This document shows positions 43,146-51,604 of a stretch of 64,000 nt of DNA, piece after piece. Origin of the DNA: Evansella sp. AB-P1 (GTDB lineage: Bacteria; Bacillota; Bacilli; Bacillales; Salisediminibacteriaceae). Under the pieces are notes generated by a model. The model ran no database searches. It saw nothing but the letters and a program-made list of their open reading frames with translations, and had not been told where the DNA came from. Made by a program: the position numbers and the translations under genes. The stretch covers positions 21,925 to 85,924 of the forward strand of contig NZ_JARUKY010000019.1 in the NCBI RefSeq assembly GCF_029688925.1, written 5' to 3'. Each line of letters opens with the position of its first letter. Within the stretch, counting starts at the first letter, position 1.

Positions 43146-43543
43146 TGGATGAGGTTGTCTATTTAACAACAAATCAAGTTATCGCTATTAATACCGTTCA
43201 AATTCGACTATATTCACCTAATGAGCCAACAGGAGTAAAAGATCCAAAGTTACTTGACTCAGCTCTAAATCGTCCTAAACAATCAGTGTTGGGTAGTGAC
43301 GCTTACCCTACAATTTACGAAAAAGCAGCTGCACTTTTTGAATCAATTGCAAAGAACCATGCCTTTCATAATGCGAATAAGCGAACAGCTCTTGCTTCAT
43401 TAATTGTCTTTTTGAAAATAAACCATTACCGTTGGACGATGGGAATTAAAGAAGAACAAGACTTTACAGTTGATGTAGTTAATCATAAATACACATTTGA
43501 CGAAATTGTTTCAACGATAGAAAGTCATTCCGAAAAGTTATAA
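43142..43543 (+). CDS. Doc-family (Fic fold) toxin
   Basis: 133 residues, ATG 43142 overlapping the antitoxin stop. The Fic/Doc motif is intact: HAFHNANKRTALASL (H-x-F-x-(D/N)-x-N-K-R), the active site used to phosphorylate elongation factor Tu in classic Doc. The N-terminal LTTNQVIAINTVQIRLY and central PTIYEKAAALFESIAKNHAF match the family. Toxic action is blocked by the upstream antitoxin. It ends in a strong terminator. Confidence 0.9.
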   Translation: MMDEVVYLTTNQVIAINTVQIRLYSPNEPTGVKDPKLLDSALNRPKQSVLGSDAYPTIYEKAAALFESIAKNHAFHNANKRTALASLIVFLKINHYRWTMGIKEEQDFTVDVVNHKYTFDEIVSTIESHSEKL

Positions 43544-43576
43544 ATCCATTCTCTGCAATTTGAGAATGGATTTTTA
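43543..43576 (+). terminator. Terminator of the toxin-antitoxin operon
   Basis: AAATCCATTCTC...GAGAATGGATTTTTA, directly after the stop codon. Confidence 0.88.
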
Positions 43577-43661
43577 TGTTAGATCATATTAAATAAGCTC
43601 ACCGTTAGCGGAATTGGCATTACGAGAATTTTTCTCATGATGTCTACAAATGCTTATACAT

Positions 43662-44050
43662 TTATTTCTTATGTGCTATAACTAAAAATCGGTGTTCAAC
43701 GGTTCCGATGTAACCATTTATCCCCATTTGTTCTTGTAACATTAACAACTTATCAAAGCATTTTTCTCGGAGAAGCCTGGAAATATCCATTCAATTATTT
43801 TTGCAAAATATACGAGTGCTCCAATGTCAAAGAAACTTTTTTTGGAAAACATTCTTGACCATCTAAAACTTTAAAATTGGATTTTTTTAAATCGTTCAAA
43901 AGTGTATGCAAGTTGAAATCCTCTTCAACTATTTCTAACTCATTTTCTTATAAAAACTGTGATAAATCTAAGTTATTTTGGTCACCAACTTGCTGAGTAA
44001 TAAAGGTTCCATCTGGTTTCAAAATTCGGTATCTTCCCCTTACCCCATCC
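43662..44050 (-). pseudogene. SAM-dependent methyltransferase remnant
   Basis: From the REP1 edge a minus-strand frame reads RYRILKPDGTFITQQVGDQN, hits an in-frame TAA, continues ELEIVEEDFNLHTLLNDLKK, then needs two frameshifts to give FDIGALVYFAKIIEWIFPGF and LLMLQEQMGINGYIGTVEHR to a stop at 43662. The first segment is motif post-II of class I methyltransferases (RVLKPGG...ITQQVG). The SAM-binding half is missing, removed at REP1. Clearly dead. Confidence 0.75.
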
Positions 44051-44098
44051 AGAACGACTCACGAGAACCGTCCCCACGATTACCCATGATTACTGAAC
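44050..44098. repeat. REP1 right end with tip duplication
   Basis: GACTCACGAGAACCGTCCCC (44057-44076). The tip continues as ACGATTACC then ATGATTACT, an imperfect 10-bp tandem repeat that runs into the stop codon of the HMA gene (44090). Confidence 0.88.
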
Positions 44099-44296
44099 GG
44101 GGTAGCCCAGGTTTGTGATGATGGTTTCTAGGTCATTGGCACTTACTTGGGTTTCGTCAATGGTTGCCTTTACTTTACTTGAATGAAAGAGTACCTTCGC
44201 TTCCTTTACCCCTGTTGTTTTTCTTAAGTTACTTTCAATCTTCTTTACGCAAGATGGACATGTAAGTGTTTCTAACTGGAACTTTACTGTCGTCAT
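44090..44296 (-). CDS. HMA-domain metallochaperone (CopZ-like)
   Basis: 68 residues, one ferredoxin-like HMA domain: MTTVKFQLETLTCPSCVKKI with the metal-binding CPSC (13-16), then VKEAKVLFHSSKVKATIDET and ITNLGYPVQ. AGGAGAG precedes ATG 44296. It is divergently transcribed from the HMA-ATPase-FNR operon and shares its control region, with its own FNR box at -41.5. It probably delivers a soft metal to the P1B ATPase at 44737, which lacks its own HMA domain. Confidence 0.88.
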   Translation of the reverse strand: MTTVKFQLETLTCPSCVKKIESNLRKTTGVKEAKVLFHSSKVKATIDETQVSANDLETIITNLGYPVQ

Positions 44297-44326
44297 CGTT
44301 CATCTCTCCTTTATTTTTCTACCTTC

Positions 44327-44438
44327 ATTTTAAAACAGAAGACCCCCCCATTCCTTGACGACGGTCAAGTTTTAAAAAAAGAAAAATCTATTATTCTTGA
44401 TTACCGTCAATTTTTTTCTTGAACGATAGAGTTACTAT
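44327..44438. promoter_or_regulatory. Divergent promoters, each with an FNR box at -41.5
   Basis: Box 1 TTGAC-GACG-GTCAA (44355-44368) is centred 41.5 bases upstream of the start predicted from a minus-strand -10 TAAAAT (44332-44327, +1 at 44320). Box 2 TTGAT-TACC-GTCAA (44397-44410) is centred 41.5 bases upstream of the start predicted from a plus-strand -10 TACTAT (44433-44438, +1 at 44445). Neither promoter has a good -35. This is the class II arrangement for FNR/CRP activators. The box centres are 42 bp apart. Confidence 0.75.
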
Positions 44439-44486
44439 GAAACTAAGAAATATTTCAAGGTAGAGAAAGAGAGGTGGCGACTGACG

Positions 44487-44711
44487 ATGAAAAAAATCGT
44501 CGTAAATGTATACGGGTTAACTTGCCACATTTGTTTAAAGAAAATAGAAGGAAAACTTCTCAAACTGAACGGTGTCGAAAAAGTAATCGTCTATCGAAGA
44601 CTTCGGAAAATATTCGTTACATTTGATGAGGGACAAACAGAAGAAAGAAAATTGAGATCGTTGATACCGCGAGAAGATGTGAAGGAACAACAAAGAATAA
44701 TTCGAATGTAA
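44487..44711 (+). CDS. HMA-like small protein with CHIC site
   Basis: 74 residues; GAGGTGG precedes ATG 44487. HMA fold: MKKIVVNVYGLTCHICLKKI with a C-H-I-C metal site, GKLLKLNGVEKVIVYRRLRK and IFVTFDEGQTEE, then a basic tail (EDVKEQQRIIRM). First gene of an operon with the P1B ATPase (25-bp gap) and the FNR regulator. The unusual basic surface and tail distinguish it from CopZ. Likely a dedicated metal carrier or sensor subunit for the pump. Confidence 0.8.
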   Translation: MKKIVVNVYGLTCHICLKKIEGKLLKLNGVEKVIVYRRLRKIFVTFDEGQTEERKLRSLIPREDVKEQQRIIRM

Positions 44712-44736
44712 ATTATAATAGAAGGAAGTGGTCATT

Positions 44737-46638
44737 ATGACAAAATGGATTCATCAACAAACAACGAAGCTAACTTTTATATCAGGGGTACTCCTTATAG
44801 TCGCTTTCATGTCATACCTTATAGGAAATACAACGTTCCAGACTGGAGCCCTACTTTTAGCCACAGTAGCTGCCGGTGTGCCCATTTCTATTAAAGCGTT
44901 TCAGGCACTTCGGATGAAAACTTTTAGCATTGATCTCCTCGTCACAATTGCCGTCATTGCAGCACTTTATATAGGTGAATATGTAGAATCAGCCGTTGTT
45001 ACTTTCCTATTTCTCTTCGGCGCTTATTTAGAAAAACGAACATTAAATAAAACGAGATCCTCTATAAAAGAACTGATAGATATGGCGCCCCAGGAAGCGG
45101 AAGTATTAAGAGAAGGAAAAACGAAGATCGTTTCTGTAGAAGAGGTGGAAAAAGGAGACCACATCATCGTTCGATCTGGGGGAAAAATACCAGTAGACGG
45201 AAGTATCCTATCAGGGAAGGCTACTCTAAATGAAGCTGCGGTAACTGGCGAATCCGTTCCTGCCATGAAAAAAGTGAAAGATAAGCTGTTCAGCGGTACA
45301 ATAGTAGATAACGGATATATTGAAATGGTCGCAGAAAAAGTCGGTGACGATACTACTTTTTCAAAAATTATTGAGCTTGTAGAAGAAGCGCAAGAGGCAA
45401 AATCAAAAACACAGAAGTTTCTCGATAAATTTGCTAATATTTACACCCCATCTATTGCGGGAATCTCTTTCCTTGTTTACTTAATCACACGGGACCTACA
45501 TCTAGCCGTTATTTTTCTAGTCATCGCCTGTCCTGGAGCCCTCGTCATCGGTGCCCCTGTTTCTAACGTTGCTGGCATAGGTAATGGCGCGAAAAAAGGC
45601 GTGCTAATTAAGGGTGGCGATGTAATGGAACGCTTCTCCAAAGTAGATACAGTCGTATTCGATAAGACCGGGACATTGACGAAAGGCCAGCCTGAAGTCA
45701 CCGATGTTCATTCTTTTATGAACATAGATCCAAATGAATTACTCCGACTTGCGGCAGAAGTAGAAACCATTTCTGAACATCACCTCGGCCAGACGATTGT
45801 TAAGGAAGCAGTAAATAGAAAGCTCCCTCTTGCGAAAAACTTGGAAAATGGTGAAGTAATTAAAGGAAACGGCATCCGTGCGACAGTCGATGGAAAAACA
45901 ATCGCAATCGGTAATAGAGCTCTCTTGGAAAAAGAAGGGATCCATCTTTCTACTGAAGTGAGGGAGTATGCCATAGCCCGTGAAAAGGAAGGCTGTACTG
46001 CAGTTTTCACAGCGATTGATGGAATGGTTGCTGGAATTATCTCTATCTCCGACCAGATTAGAGAGGATGCCTACGAGGCACTTGCAGAACTCAGAGACAA
46101 TGGCATCAAGAAATTGATCATGCTTACTGGGGATAATAGGCACACAGCAGAGCTTGTTGCCACACAACTAGGACTTGATGAGTTCCATGCAGAACTCCTC
46201 CCGGAAGATAAAGCTGCGTTTGTGAAGAACTTGCAGAATCGAGGTCATAAAGTTGCCATGGCAGGAGACGGTATTAACGATGCACCGGCTATCGCTTCAG
46301 CTGAAATCGGCTTGGCAATGGGGGAAGGCGGAACAGATATCTCCATGGAAACAGCAGATGTTGTCCTGATGGCTGATAGATTAAAGCAGTTTTCCCATGC
46401 ATTCGCTTTATCGAAAGCAACGACCGTGAATATGAAGCAGAACATGTTTTTTGCTGTCGGAACAGTCGTGATTCTCTTAATTGGCGTGCTAATGGGGAAT
46501 GTGCACCTCGCCTCGGGTATGCTGATCCATGAAGCGAGTGTGTTACTTGTTATCCTGAACGCTATGAGACTCATTCGTTTTAAAATAGAAAAGGGTTTGA
46601 AAAAACGAAATTTACAGCCTGCACCTGTTGCTGGATAA
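44737..46638 (+). CDS. P1B-type heavy-metal ATPase with CPG metal motif
   Basis: 633 residues from ATG 44737, with GAAGGAAG upstream. Standard P-type elements: TGES (170-173, actuator), DKTGTLTKG (phosphorylated D309), LTGDN and MAGDGINDAPA. Membrane part with VIACPGALVIGAPVS (CPG at 265-267) where Cu or Zn/Cd pumps usually have CPC and Co pumps SPC. There is no N-terminal HMA domain, so binding is presumably supplied by the two small HMA proteins encoded beside it. Direction is probably efflux, metal unknown (iron, zinc or cobalt are candidates). It is followed by the FNR gene after 39 bases. Confidence 0.88.
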   Translation: MTKWIHQQTTKLTFISGVLLIVAFMSYLIGNTTFQTGALLLATVAAGVPISIKAFQALRMKTFSIDLLVTIAVIAALYIGEYVESAVVTFLFLFGAYLEKRTLNKTRSSIKELIDMAPQEAEVLREGKTKIVSVEEVEKGDHIIVRSGGKIPVDGSILSGKATLNEAAVTGESVPAMKKVKDKLFSGTIVDNGYIEMVAEKVGDDTTFSKIIELVEEAQEAKSKTQKFLDKFANIYTPSIAGISFLVYLITRDLHLAVIFLVIACPGALVIGAPVSNVAGIGNGAKKGVLIKGGDVMERFSKVDTVVFDKTGTLTKGQPEVTDVHSFMNIDPNELLRLAAEVETISEHHLGQTIVKEAVNRKLPLAKNLENGEVIKGNGIRATVDGKTIAIGNRALLEKEGIHLSTEVREYAIAREKEGCTAVFTAIDGMVAGIISISDQIREDAYEALAELRDNGIKKLIMLTGDNRHTAELVATQLGLDEFHAELLPEDKAAFVKNLQNRGHKVAMAGDGINDAPAIASAEIGLAMGEGGTDISMETADVVLMADRLKQFSHAFALSKATTVNMKQNMFFAVGTVVILLIGVLMGNVHLASGMLIHEASVLLVILNAMRLIRFKIEKGLKKRNLQPAPVAG

Positions 46639-46677
46639 AGGGTCGCGGCGCCAAAGCTGAAGGAGGTAAATGTAAAC

Positions 46678-47391
46678 ATGAGACATTCAGATAGCGGCTG
46701 TAGCGCGCATCATCATTCGTGCGCTGCAGCTGGCTCCGTGCAAGCATGCGTTTCCATCGTCCCCATCTTTAATCATCTTGAACCAGTACAGTTGGAGCAA
46801 ATTATGGAAACGGTGCAATCTGCCACATATAAAAAAGGAGAAACGATTTATCGCGCCGGAGAGAAATCAGACTCCTTGTATATCGTTCATAAAGGTAGTG
46901 TGAAAATTTACCGTCTGTCAGCATCTGGGAAAGAACATATGGTATCCCTTCTGCACCCTGGTGACTTTACTGGTGAATATGCTTTGTTTAGCGAATCTAT
47001 CCATGAATCCTACGGAGAAGCATTAGAGGAAACACAAATGTGCATCATTCAGCGAGACGATATTCACGCTTTTCTCGAAAAATATCCCGCTATCTCTTTA
47101 AAAATCTTACAGGAGTTTTCACAAAAACTGGAACGATCTGAAAAACAAACCGCATACTTCGCGACGGAGAAAGTGGAAACACGGATTGCATTATACCTGG
47201 TTGAACTGGCTGACAAACTTTCTTCAGGAAAAACTGTGGTGTTACCGATGAGCAGAAAAGACCTCGCCGCTTATTTAGGAACGACACCAGAAACGATCAG
47301 CCGAAAAATTGCTGACCTCGAAGCACAAGGCTTACTAAAACAGCTTTCAAAAAAGAAATTAGAAATCCTTGATGTAGATGGACTGCTGTGA
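46678..47391 (+). CDS. fnr: FNR-type iron-sulfur regulator (Crp/Fnr family)
   Basis: 237 residues, AAGGAGGTAAA before ATG 46678. An N-terminal Cys/His-rich stretch with C8, C15 and C24, then a cNMP-like beta-roll (GETIYRAGEKSDSLYIVHKG), with C122 in EETQMCIIQRDD, aligns with the four cluster ligands of E. coli FNR, whose fourth ligand is also C122. The dimerisation helix leads to an HTH with TPETISRKIADLE; the E-x-x-S-R pattern is the FNR recognition helix that reads TTGAT. Expected role: [4Fe-4S]-based oxygen sensing and activation of the two promoters at 44327-44438. The family is also used as FLP redox/metal regulators in lactococci, so zinc or redox sensing remains possible. The stop codon abuts REP2. 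Confidence 0.85.
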   Translation: MRHSDSGCSAHHHSCAAAGSVQACVSIVPIFNHLEPVQLEQIMETVQSATYKKGETIYRAGEKSDSLYIVHKGSVKIYRLSASGKEHMVSLLHPGDFTGEYALFSESIHESYGEALEETQMCIIQRDDIHAFLEKYPAISLKILQEFSQKLERSEKQTAYFATEKVETRIALYLVELADKLSSGKTVVLPMSRKDLAAYLGTTPETISRKIADLEAQGLLKQLSKKKLEILDVDGLL

Positions 47392-47777
47392 GGGACATAG
47401 GGACAGGAACCTTGTCCCACCTTCCACCCCCGGCTGGCTCCGGGCACTCACGGGGAAGGCTTCCCTGATTCAGAATACAAAATAATAGATTACAAAAGTG
47501 CAATAACACCATTATACAAGTTTTTCCGACGAACTGGGCACCTCCAATCCAAAAGAAGGTATCGTACCGTGTACCGTGATGCAACATCTTCAAAAGGAAA
47601 ACATAAATTCTATCAATAAATAAATGAAGCCAACCTAGTTATGAAAGCTGCGTTAGCAGTTTCGCAACTAGACTGGCTCTTGATTTGGCTATTGACAATA
47701 TAAGATGAAATTTCTTCTCTTTTTTCACATCAATATCACCTTCAAAAAGACTCACGAGAACCGTCCCCACGAGTCCT
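47391..47777. repeat. REP2/REP1 composite element
   Basis: REP2 GGGACATAGGGACAGGAACCTTGTCCCAC (47393-47420). A degenerate left end CTCACGGGGAAGGCTTCCC (47448-47466). Module AGCCAACCTAGTTATGAAAG...TTTCGCAACTAGACTGGCTC (47627-47679). Right end GACTCACGAGAACCGTCCCC (47749-47768). Confidence 0.85.
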
Positions 47778-47870
47778 AAGCTGTAACAAAGCTTTAGGGT
47801 GTTTTCTTGGTTTAAAAATATTCTCTATGTGCAAAATACTATTATAATGTCTTAGGAGGAATGTATTTTT

Positions 47871-48233
47871 ATGGAACAATCACTTTATAACAAACTCGGA
47901 GGAGAAGAAGCTATTTCCAAAGTTGTGGACTATTTTTATTCCGAGTTGGTCCTTAAGGATGATACGGTAAAGCATTTTTTTGAAAATACCGATATGGAAA
48001 AACAACGTCAACATCAAACAAAATTTATTAGTTTTGCATTAGGGGGACCAAACCAATACTCTGGGCAATCCATGGCAAAAGCCCATGAAGGAATGAATTT
48101 GCAACCGGAGCATTTTAATGCCATTGCACAACATCTTCATGATGCTCTTGCTCATTTTGGCATAGCGGAAGCAGATATCGATAAAGCCTTAAGCAAAGTA
48201 GCATCCCTTAAAGACGATATTTTGTATCAGTAG
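47871..48233 (+). CDS. Truncated haemoglobin (group I)
   Basis: 120 residues, AGGAGG before ATG 47871. Short 2-on-2 globin: SLYNKLGGEEAISKVVDYFY, a distal-side FISFALGGP turn, MAKAHEGMNLQPEHFNAI with the proximal histidine, and a final ADIDKALSKVASLKDDILYQ helix. Group I truncated globins bind oxygen or NO. Its place directly after the FNR/metal module, separated only by a REP element, suggests an oxygen- or NO-related role, but no FNR box is apparent here. The stop codon is followed at once by REP2. Confidence 0.9.
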   Translation: MEQSLYNKLGGEEAISKVVDYFYSELVLKDDTVKHFFENTDMEKQRQHQTKFISFALGGPNQYSGQSMAKAHEGMNLQPEHFNAIAQHLHDALAHFGIAEADIDKALSKVASLKDDILYQ

Positions 48234-48264
48234 GTGGGACATAGGGACTGTCCCCCCTGTCCCG
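48233..48264. repeat. REP2 copy between convergent genes
   Basis: GTGGGACATAGGGACTGTCCCCCCTGTCCCG, a shorter variant that begins within the globin stop codon region and ends where the TauE gene stops (48265). Confidence 0.85.
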
Positions 48265-49014
48265 TCAGATAACCATCAGTGCAGCTCCAGATATCATGAT
48301 TAATACATTTACGGCCACCTCAAATTTGATTTGAGTGATTTTTTTGTTCAATAGATTACCAAACACCCCTCCTAAAATAACCAATGGAAGTGAAAACAAA
48401 ACTAGCCTCCAATATTCAAATTCAAGTGCTCCTAAAGTTATAAAAGAAGACAGTTTTATAAAATCTAGAATGGCTAATAACAGCATTAACGTTCCCATGA
48501 ATTGACGTTTAGGGAGTTTACATTGATTTAAAATGACTGTAAGAACAATACCACCTGCATTTGCAATTGCACCAATAACCCCTAACATGGCTCCACCAAT
48601 ACGTTGAAACCAACTAATATTCATACTATTAAAATTCCCTTTGAATTTTCCCGATAGTATACTTGTCATTTTCCATGTTGCATAAAATAAAGCTAATGCA
48701 CCAATAATTTTTTTTATAATATCTCCATCAATAAATGTTAGAACCCCAATACCAAGTAATGTTCCTACTACAGCATATGGAATGATCCTAACAACTATAT
48801 CTGTGTTCCATTCCTTCCAATAATTTCGTACACCATCAATGTTAGTAACCAATAAAATTGGGGTGATTAATGCCACTGCTACTGTAGGTGAAAGAAAATA
48901 AGATAGTACAGGAGTCAAGATTGCCCCTGCACCAATACCAAACCCATTTTTTAAAATGCCAGCAATAGAGGCAGAACATAAAAGAAGGATAAATAGAAGG
49001 GTCATATTCGTCAT
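48265..49014 (-). CDS. TauE/SafE-family (TSUP) anion exporter
   Basis: 249 residues from ATG 49014; GGGAG about 10 bases upstream. Eight transmembrane helices in two halves, with the TSUP hallmark GFGIGAGAILTPVLSYFLSP in the first and GVIGAIANAGGIVLTVILN in the second. TSUP members export sulfite, sulfoacetate or take up sulfur compounds. The start overlaps the stop of the GntR gene (49011), so it is the last gene of a six-gene operon; placed with a sulfonate-type ABC importer, it probably exports a sulfur-containing end product. Confidence 0.85.
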   Translation of the reverse strand: MTNMTLLFILLLCSASIAGILKNGFGIGAGAILTPVLSYFLSPTVAVALITPILLVTNIDGVRNYWKEWNTDIVVRIIPYAVVGTLLGIGVLTFIDGDIIKKIIGALALFYATWKMTSILSGKFKGNFNSMNISWFQRIGGAMLGVIGAIANAGGIVLTVILNQCKLPKRQFMGTLMLLLAILDFIKLSSFITLGALEFEYWRLVLFSLPLVILGGVFGNLLNKKITQIKFEVAVNVLIMISGAALMVI

Positions 49015-49790
49015 AGTAAATTCACTCCCAAAGGAACCCACTCATTTAACAACGGCTCCTTTGAGCTGTGAACTTGCTCTACCATGAAATGATACCTACT
49101 TCCTAAATAATACATCTTCACCATTTCCACAGGCTGCTCTCTCTGATCAAAAATAACACCTTGCGATAACATTAATGGGACTCCAATTTTTACATCAAGC
49201 CATTCTGCTTCAAATGAAGTTGCAGGAACAGCTTGAAATGTTTGTTTAGCTCTTTCTGCTACGATATTACAGTCCTTATACAACGTTTCATATAGTGGAA
49301 CGTCCTCCAAATTTTTATCAAGAAGGGTTGGGTGAACATGGACTGGAATAAACGATTTCCTTATGGCTAACGGCTCATTGTCCCCCAACCGTAATCTCGT
49401 TATTTCATATACCTCTGAGTCCACTGGTATATTTAATTGTTCACTGAGAAAATTGGTCGCTTTTATCACATCTTTTTGTATCAAAACTGCTTGATCCTTA
49501 ATACCTGTTGTTTTCATTTGTTCTGCAAATGTCGTAAGGCTAGAAACATTTGTTTTAATAGGCTGAGAGCAAACAAATGTACCTACCCCACGTTTTATTA
49601 CTAAAACACCTTCCTGCACTAACTCCCCTATCGCCTGCCTTACCGTCGGCCTACTTATACCGTATTCCTCAGCAAAGAAAAATTCAGAAGGTATTTTTTC
49701 ACCTATTACATATTTTCCATTCTGAATATCATCTTGAATAATCTCTTTTAATTGCATATACAATGGAATTGCCCCATGCTTTAAGGTCAT
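49011..49790 (-). CDS. GntR/HutC-family regulator with UTRA domain
   Basis: 259 residues from ATG 49790 (GAGGTGATACTT upstream; the longer frame to 49841 overlaps the permease stop). N-terminal wHTH: IPLYMQLKEIIQDDIQNGKY, IPSEFFFAEEYGISRPTVRQ and LVQEGVLVIKRGVGTFV. The C-terminal UTRA ligand domain (about 95-255: VYEITRLRLGDNEPLAIRKS, VKMYYLGSRYHFMVEQ) senses a small effector. Most likely it represses this operon in response to the transported substrate or a breakdown product. Confidence 0.88.
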   Translation of the reverse strand: MTLKHGAIPLYMQLKEIIQDDIQNGKYVIGEKIPSEFFFAEEYGISRPTVRQAIGELVQEGVLVIKRGVGTFVCSQPIKTNVSSLTTFAEQMKTTGIKDQAVLIQKDVIKATNFLSEQLNIPVDSEVYEITRLRLGDNEPLAIRKSFIPVHVHPTLLDKNLEDVPLYETLYKDCNIVAERAKQTFQAVPATSFEAEWLDVKIGVPLMLSQGVIFDQREQPVEMVKMYYLGSRYHFMVEQVHSSKEPLLNEWVPLGVNLL

Positions 49791-49800
49791 AAGTATCACC

Positions 49801-50616
49801 TCAGACCATTCTTTTTTCTGTATACCTAAATACTGAATCAAATATAAAGCCTAAAATACCTGTAATAACCATCCCCGTTATTACAATATCGGATCGAAGA
49901 ATTTCCATCCCATTAATAATCATATATCCTAGTCCAGACTGTGAAGCTACCATTTCCGCTGCTATAATTGCCATCCAAGCACTCCCGAACGATATCCTTA
50001 AACCAGTTGTAATGGTAGGTAATGCTGCAGGTATCACTACTTTTAAAGTCATTTGAATAGGAGAACACCCAAATGACTTAGCAGCTCTAACAAGGATAGA
50101 ATTTACATTTTGAACACCGGAGATAGTATTTAATAAAATAGGGAAAAAGCTTGCGATAAAAATGATAAATACTTTCCCTGAAAGCCCGATACCAAACCAA
50201 AGAATGGCTAATGGAATCCAAGCTAGAGGAGAAATGGGTCTAATCATTTCAATAAAAGGTCGCATCATTCGTTCTAACCATGGAACTGTTCCTAAAACGA
50301 CACCAATTGGAATTGCCACGACAGCCGCCAATGTCCATGCCAGTAAAATTCTCCCCAAACTTGCAAAAGTATGGTCAATTAATGTACCATTCATCAACAT
50401 ACCTTGAAATGTTTGTGCAACCACTAAGGGGCCAGGTAATAACGTTTCATTTTGATAGATTAGTGCCGCCAGTTGCCACACGATGAGCAGAACAGTAGCT
50501 GACCCCAAAAATATCCCTACTGATTTTAAAAGTTTTATTGGAATAAAATTTTTAAGTTTTATATCCTTTATATTTACATCCGAAGAATTACTTAATGTTG
50601 AACTCGGGCTTTTCAT
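49801..50616 (-). CDS. ABC permease, SsuC/TauC type
   Basis: 271 residues if ATG 50616 is used; a TTG at 50637 adds seven residues. In either case it overlaps the end of the asparaginase gene. Six transmembrane helices and the EAA loop EMIRPISPLAWIPLAILWFG ... AAKSFGCSPIQMTLKVVIPA ALPTITTGLRISFGSAWMA, typical of nitrate/sulfonate/taurine permeases. It forms a complex with the ATPase at 51601 and the binding protein at 52460. Confidence 0.88.
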   Translation of the reverse strand: MKSPSSTLSNSSDVNIKDIKLKNFIPIKLLKSVGIFLGSATVLLIVWQLAALIYQNETLLPGPLVVAQTFQGMLMNGTLIDHTFASLGRILLAWTLAAVVAIPIGVVLGTVPWLERMMRPFIEMIRPISPLAWIPLAILWFGIGLSGKVFIIFIASFFPILLNTISGVQNVNSILVRAAKSFGCSPIQMTLKVVIPAALPTITTGLRISFGSAWMAIIAAEMVASQSGLGYMIINGMEILRSDIVITGMVITGILGFIFDSVFRYTEKRMV

Positions 50617-51604
50617 ATGAAATGTCACATCCTTCAAAGAATTTTTTTATCTGTGTCATATCTTTCGTTTGACCTAAAATTGCTATAAGCTTCATTCTAG
50701 CTTTCATGCTGTTTAAACCAATCCCCTGAATAGCGCCTTTCTGAATAAGACGACTGCTCGAACCAGGATAACCATATACCATATCAACAAAGCCATTTGG
50801 ACAACGGGAGGTTATGATCACTGGTTTTCCCAGTTGAACTTGTTCTTCAATCCATTCCTCCATCCAATATTGACCATTTCCCACCCCTGTTCCTTCAATA
50901 ACATATCCATCCACTAGATCAGGGGGGATCTGCTTAAAAATTTGTCCATCCTCCCCAATGCCAGCTTTTATTATTACAACACGACTTTCTACATGTTTGG
51001 CTTTATAGTGATCTTTTTTTTGACGCGGTTCATGAAAGTAAGAAACTACATTTTTCATAATTCGTCCCATCGGCCCTTTCCCAGGGGACTCAAAGGTTTG
51101 CAAGTGAGACGTATCCGTTTTTACAGCATCAACGGCGGAATGAATTTCATTTGATAAAACTATAGTTACACCTCTGTCCCATGAATCAGGGCAGTTTGCC
51201 ACCATTAATGCCTGATGTAAATTTGCAATACCATCGTAGCCCAGTTCACTTGCATTTCTCATCGATCCAGTTATGACAACTGGATGAGGGATATCTAATA
51301 GTAAATCTAATAAATATCCAGATTCCTCCATAGCATCCGTCCCTTGAGTTATGACAAAACCTTGATAGTCATTCGTTCGGACAAGGTCTCTAATGGTCTC
51401 CGCTATTTTGAAAAAGAGGGTCGTGGTCAGTTGCCCACCACCTACCCTATCCATTTCAACGACATCCACATCACAATCTAGTAAAGGTTCTGGTATTTGC
51501 TCCAAGAGCTCTATTCCACTTAGAGTCGGGACTGCTAACCCTGTGATAGAGTCCCTTTTCATTGAAATAGTTCCTCCAGTAGCAAGTAAGGCTATCCGCT
51601 TCAT
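50588..51604 (-). CDS. Asparaginase-family amidohydrolase
   Basis: 338 residues. Both catalytic threonine regions are present: LLATGGTISMKRDSITGLAV near 6-25 and VITQGTDAMEESGYLLDLLL near 84-103, followed by PVVITGSMRNASELGYDGIA. The ATG overlaps the ATPase stop (ATGA) and its 3' end overlaps the permease, so it is locked into the ABC operon. Asparaginases hydrolyse L-Asn, Gln or related amides. A transporter of the sulfonate class with a TSUP exporter suggests a non-standard amide substrate. No signal peptide, so cytosolic. Confidence 0.88.
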   Translation of the reverse strand: MKRIALLATGGTISMKRDSITGLAVPTLSGIELLEQIPEPLLDCDVDVVEMDRVGGGQLTTTLFFKIAETIRDLVRTNDYQGFVITQGTDAMEESGYLLDLLLDIPHPVVITGSMRNASELGYDGIANLHQALMVANCPDSWDRGVTIVLSNEIHSAVDAVKTDTSHLQTFESPGKGPMGRIMKNVVSYFHEPRQKKDHYKAKHVESRVVIIKAGIGEDGQIFKQIPPDLVDGYVIEGTGVGNGQYWMEEWIEEQVQLGKPVIITSRCPNGFVDMVYGYPGSSSRLIQKGAIQGIGLNSMKARMKLIAILGQTKDMTQIKKFFEGCDISYEKPEFNIK

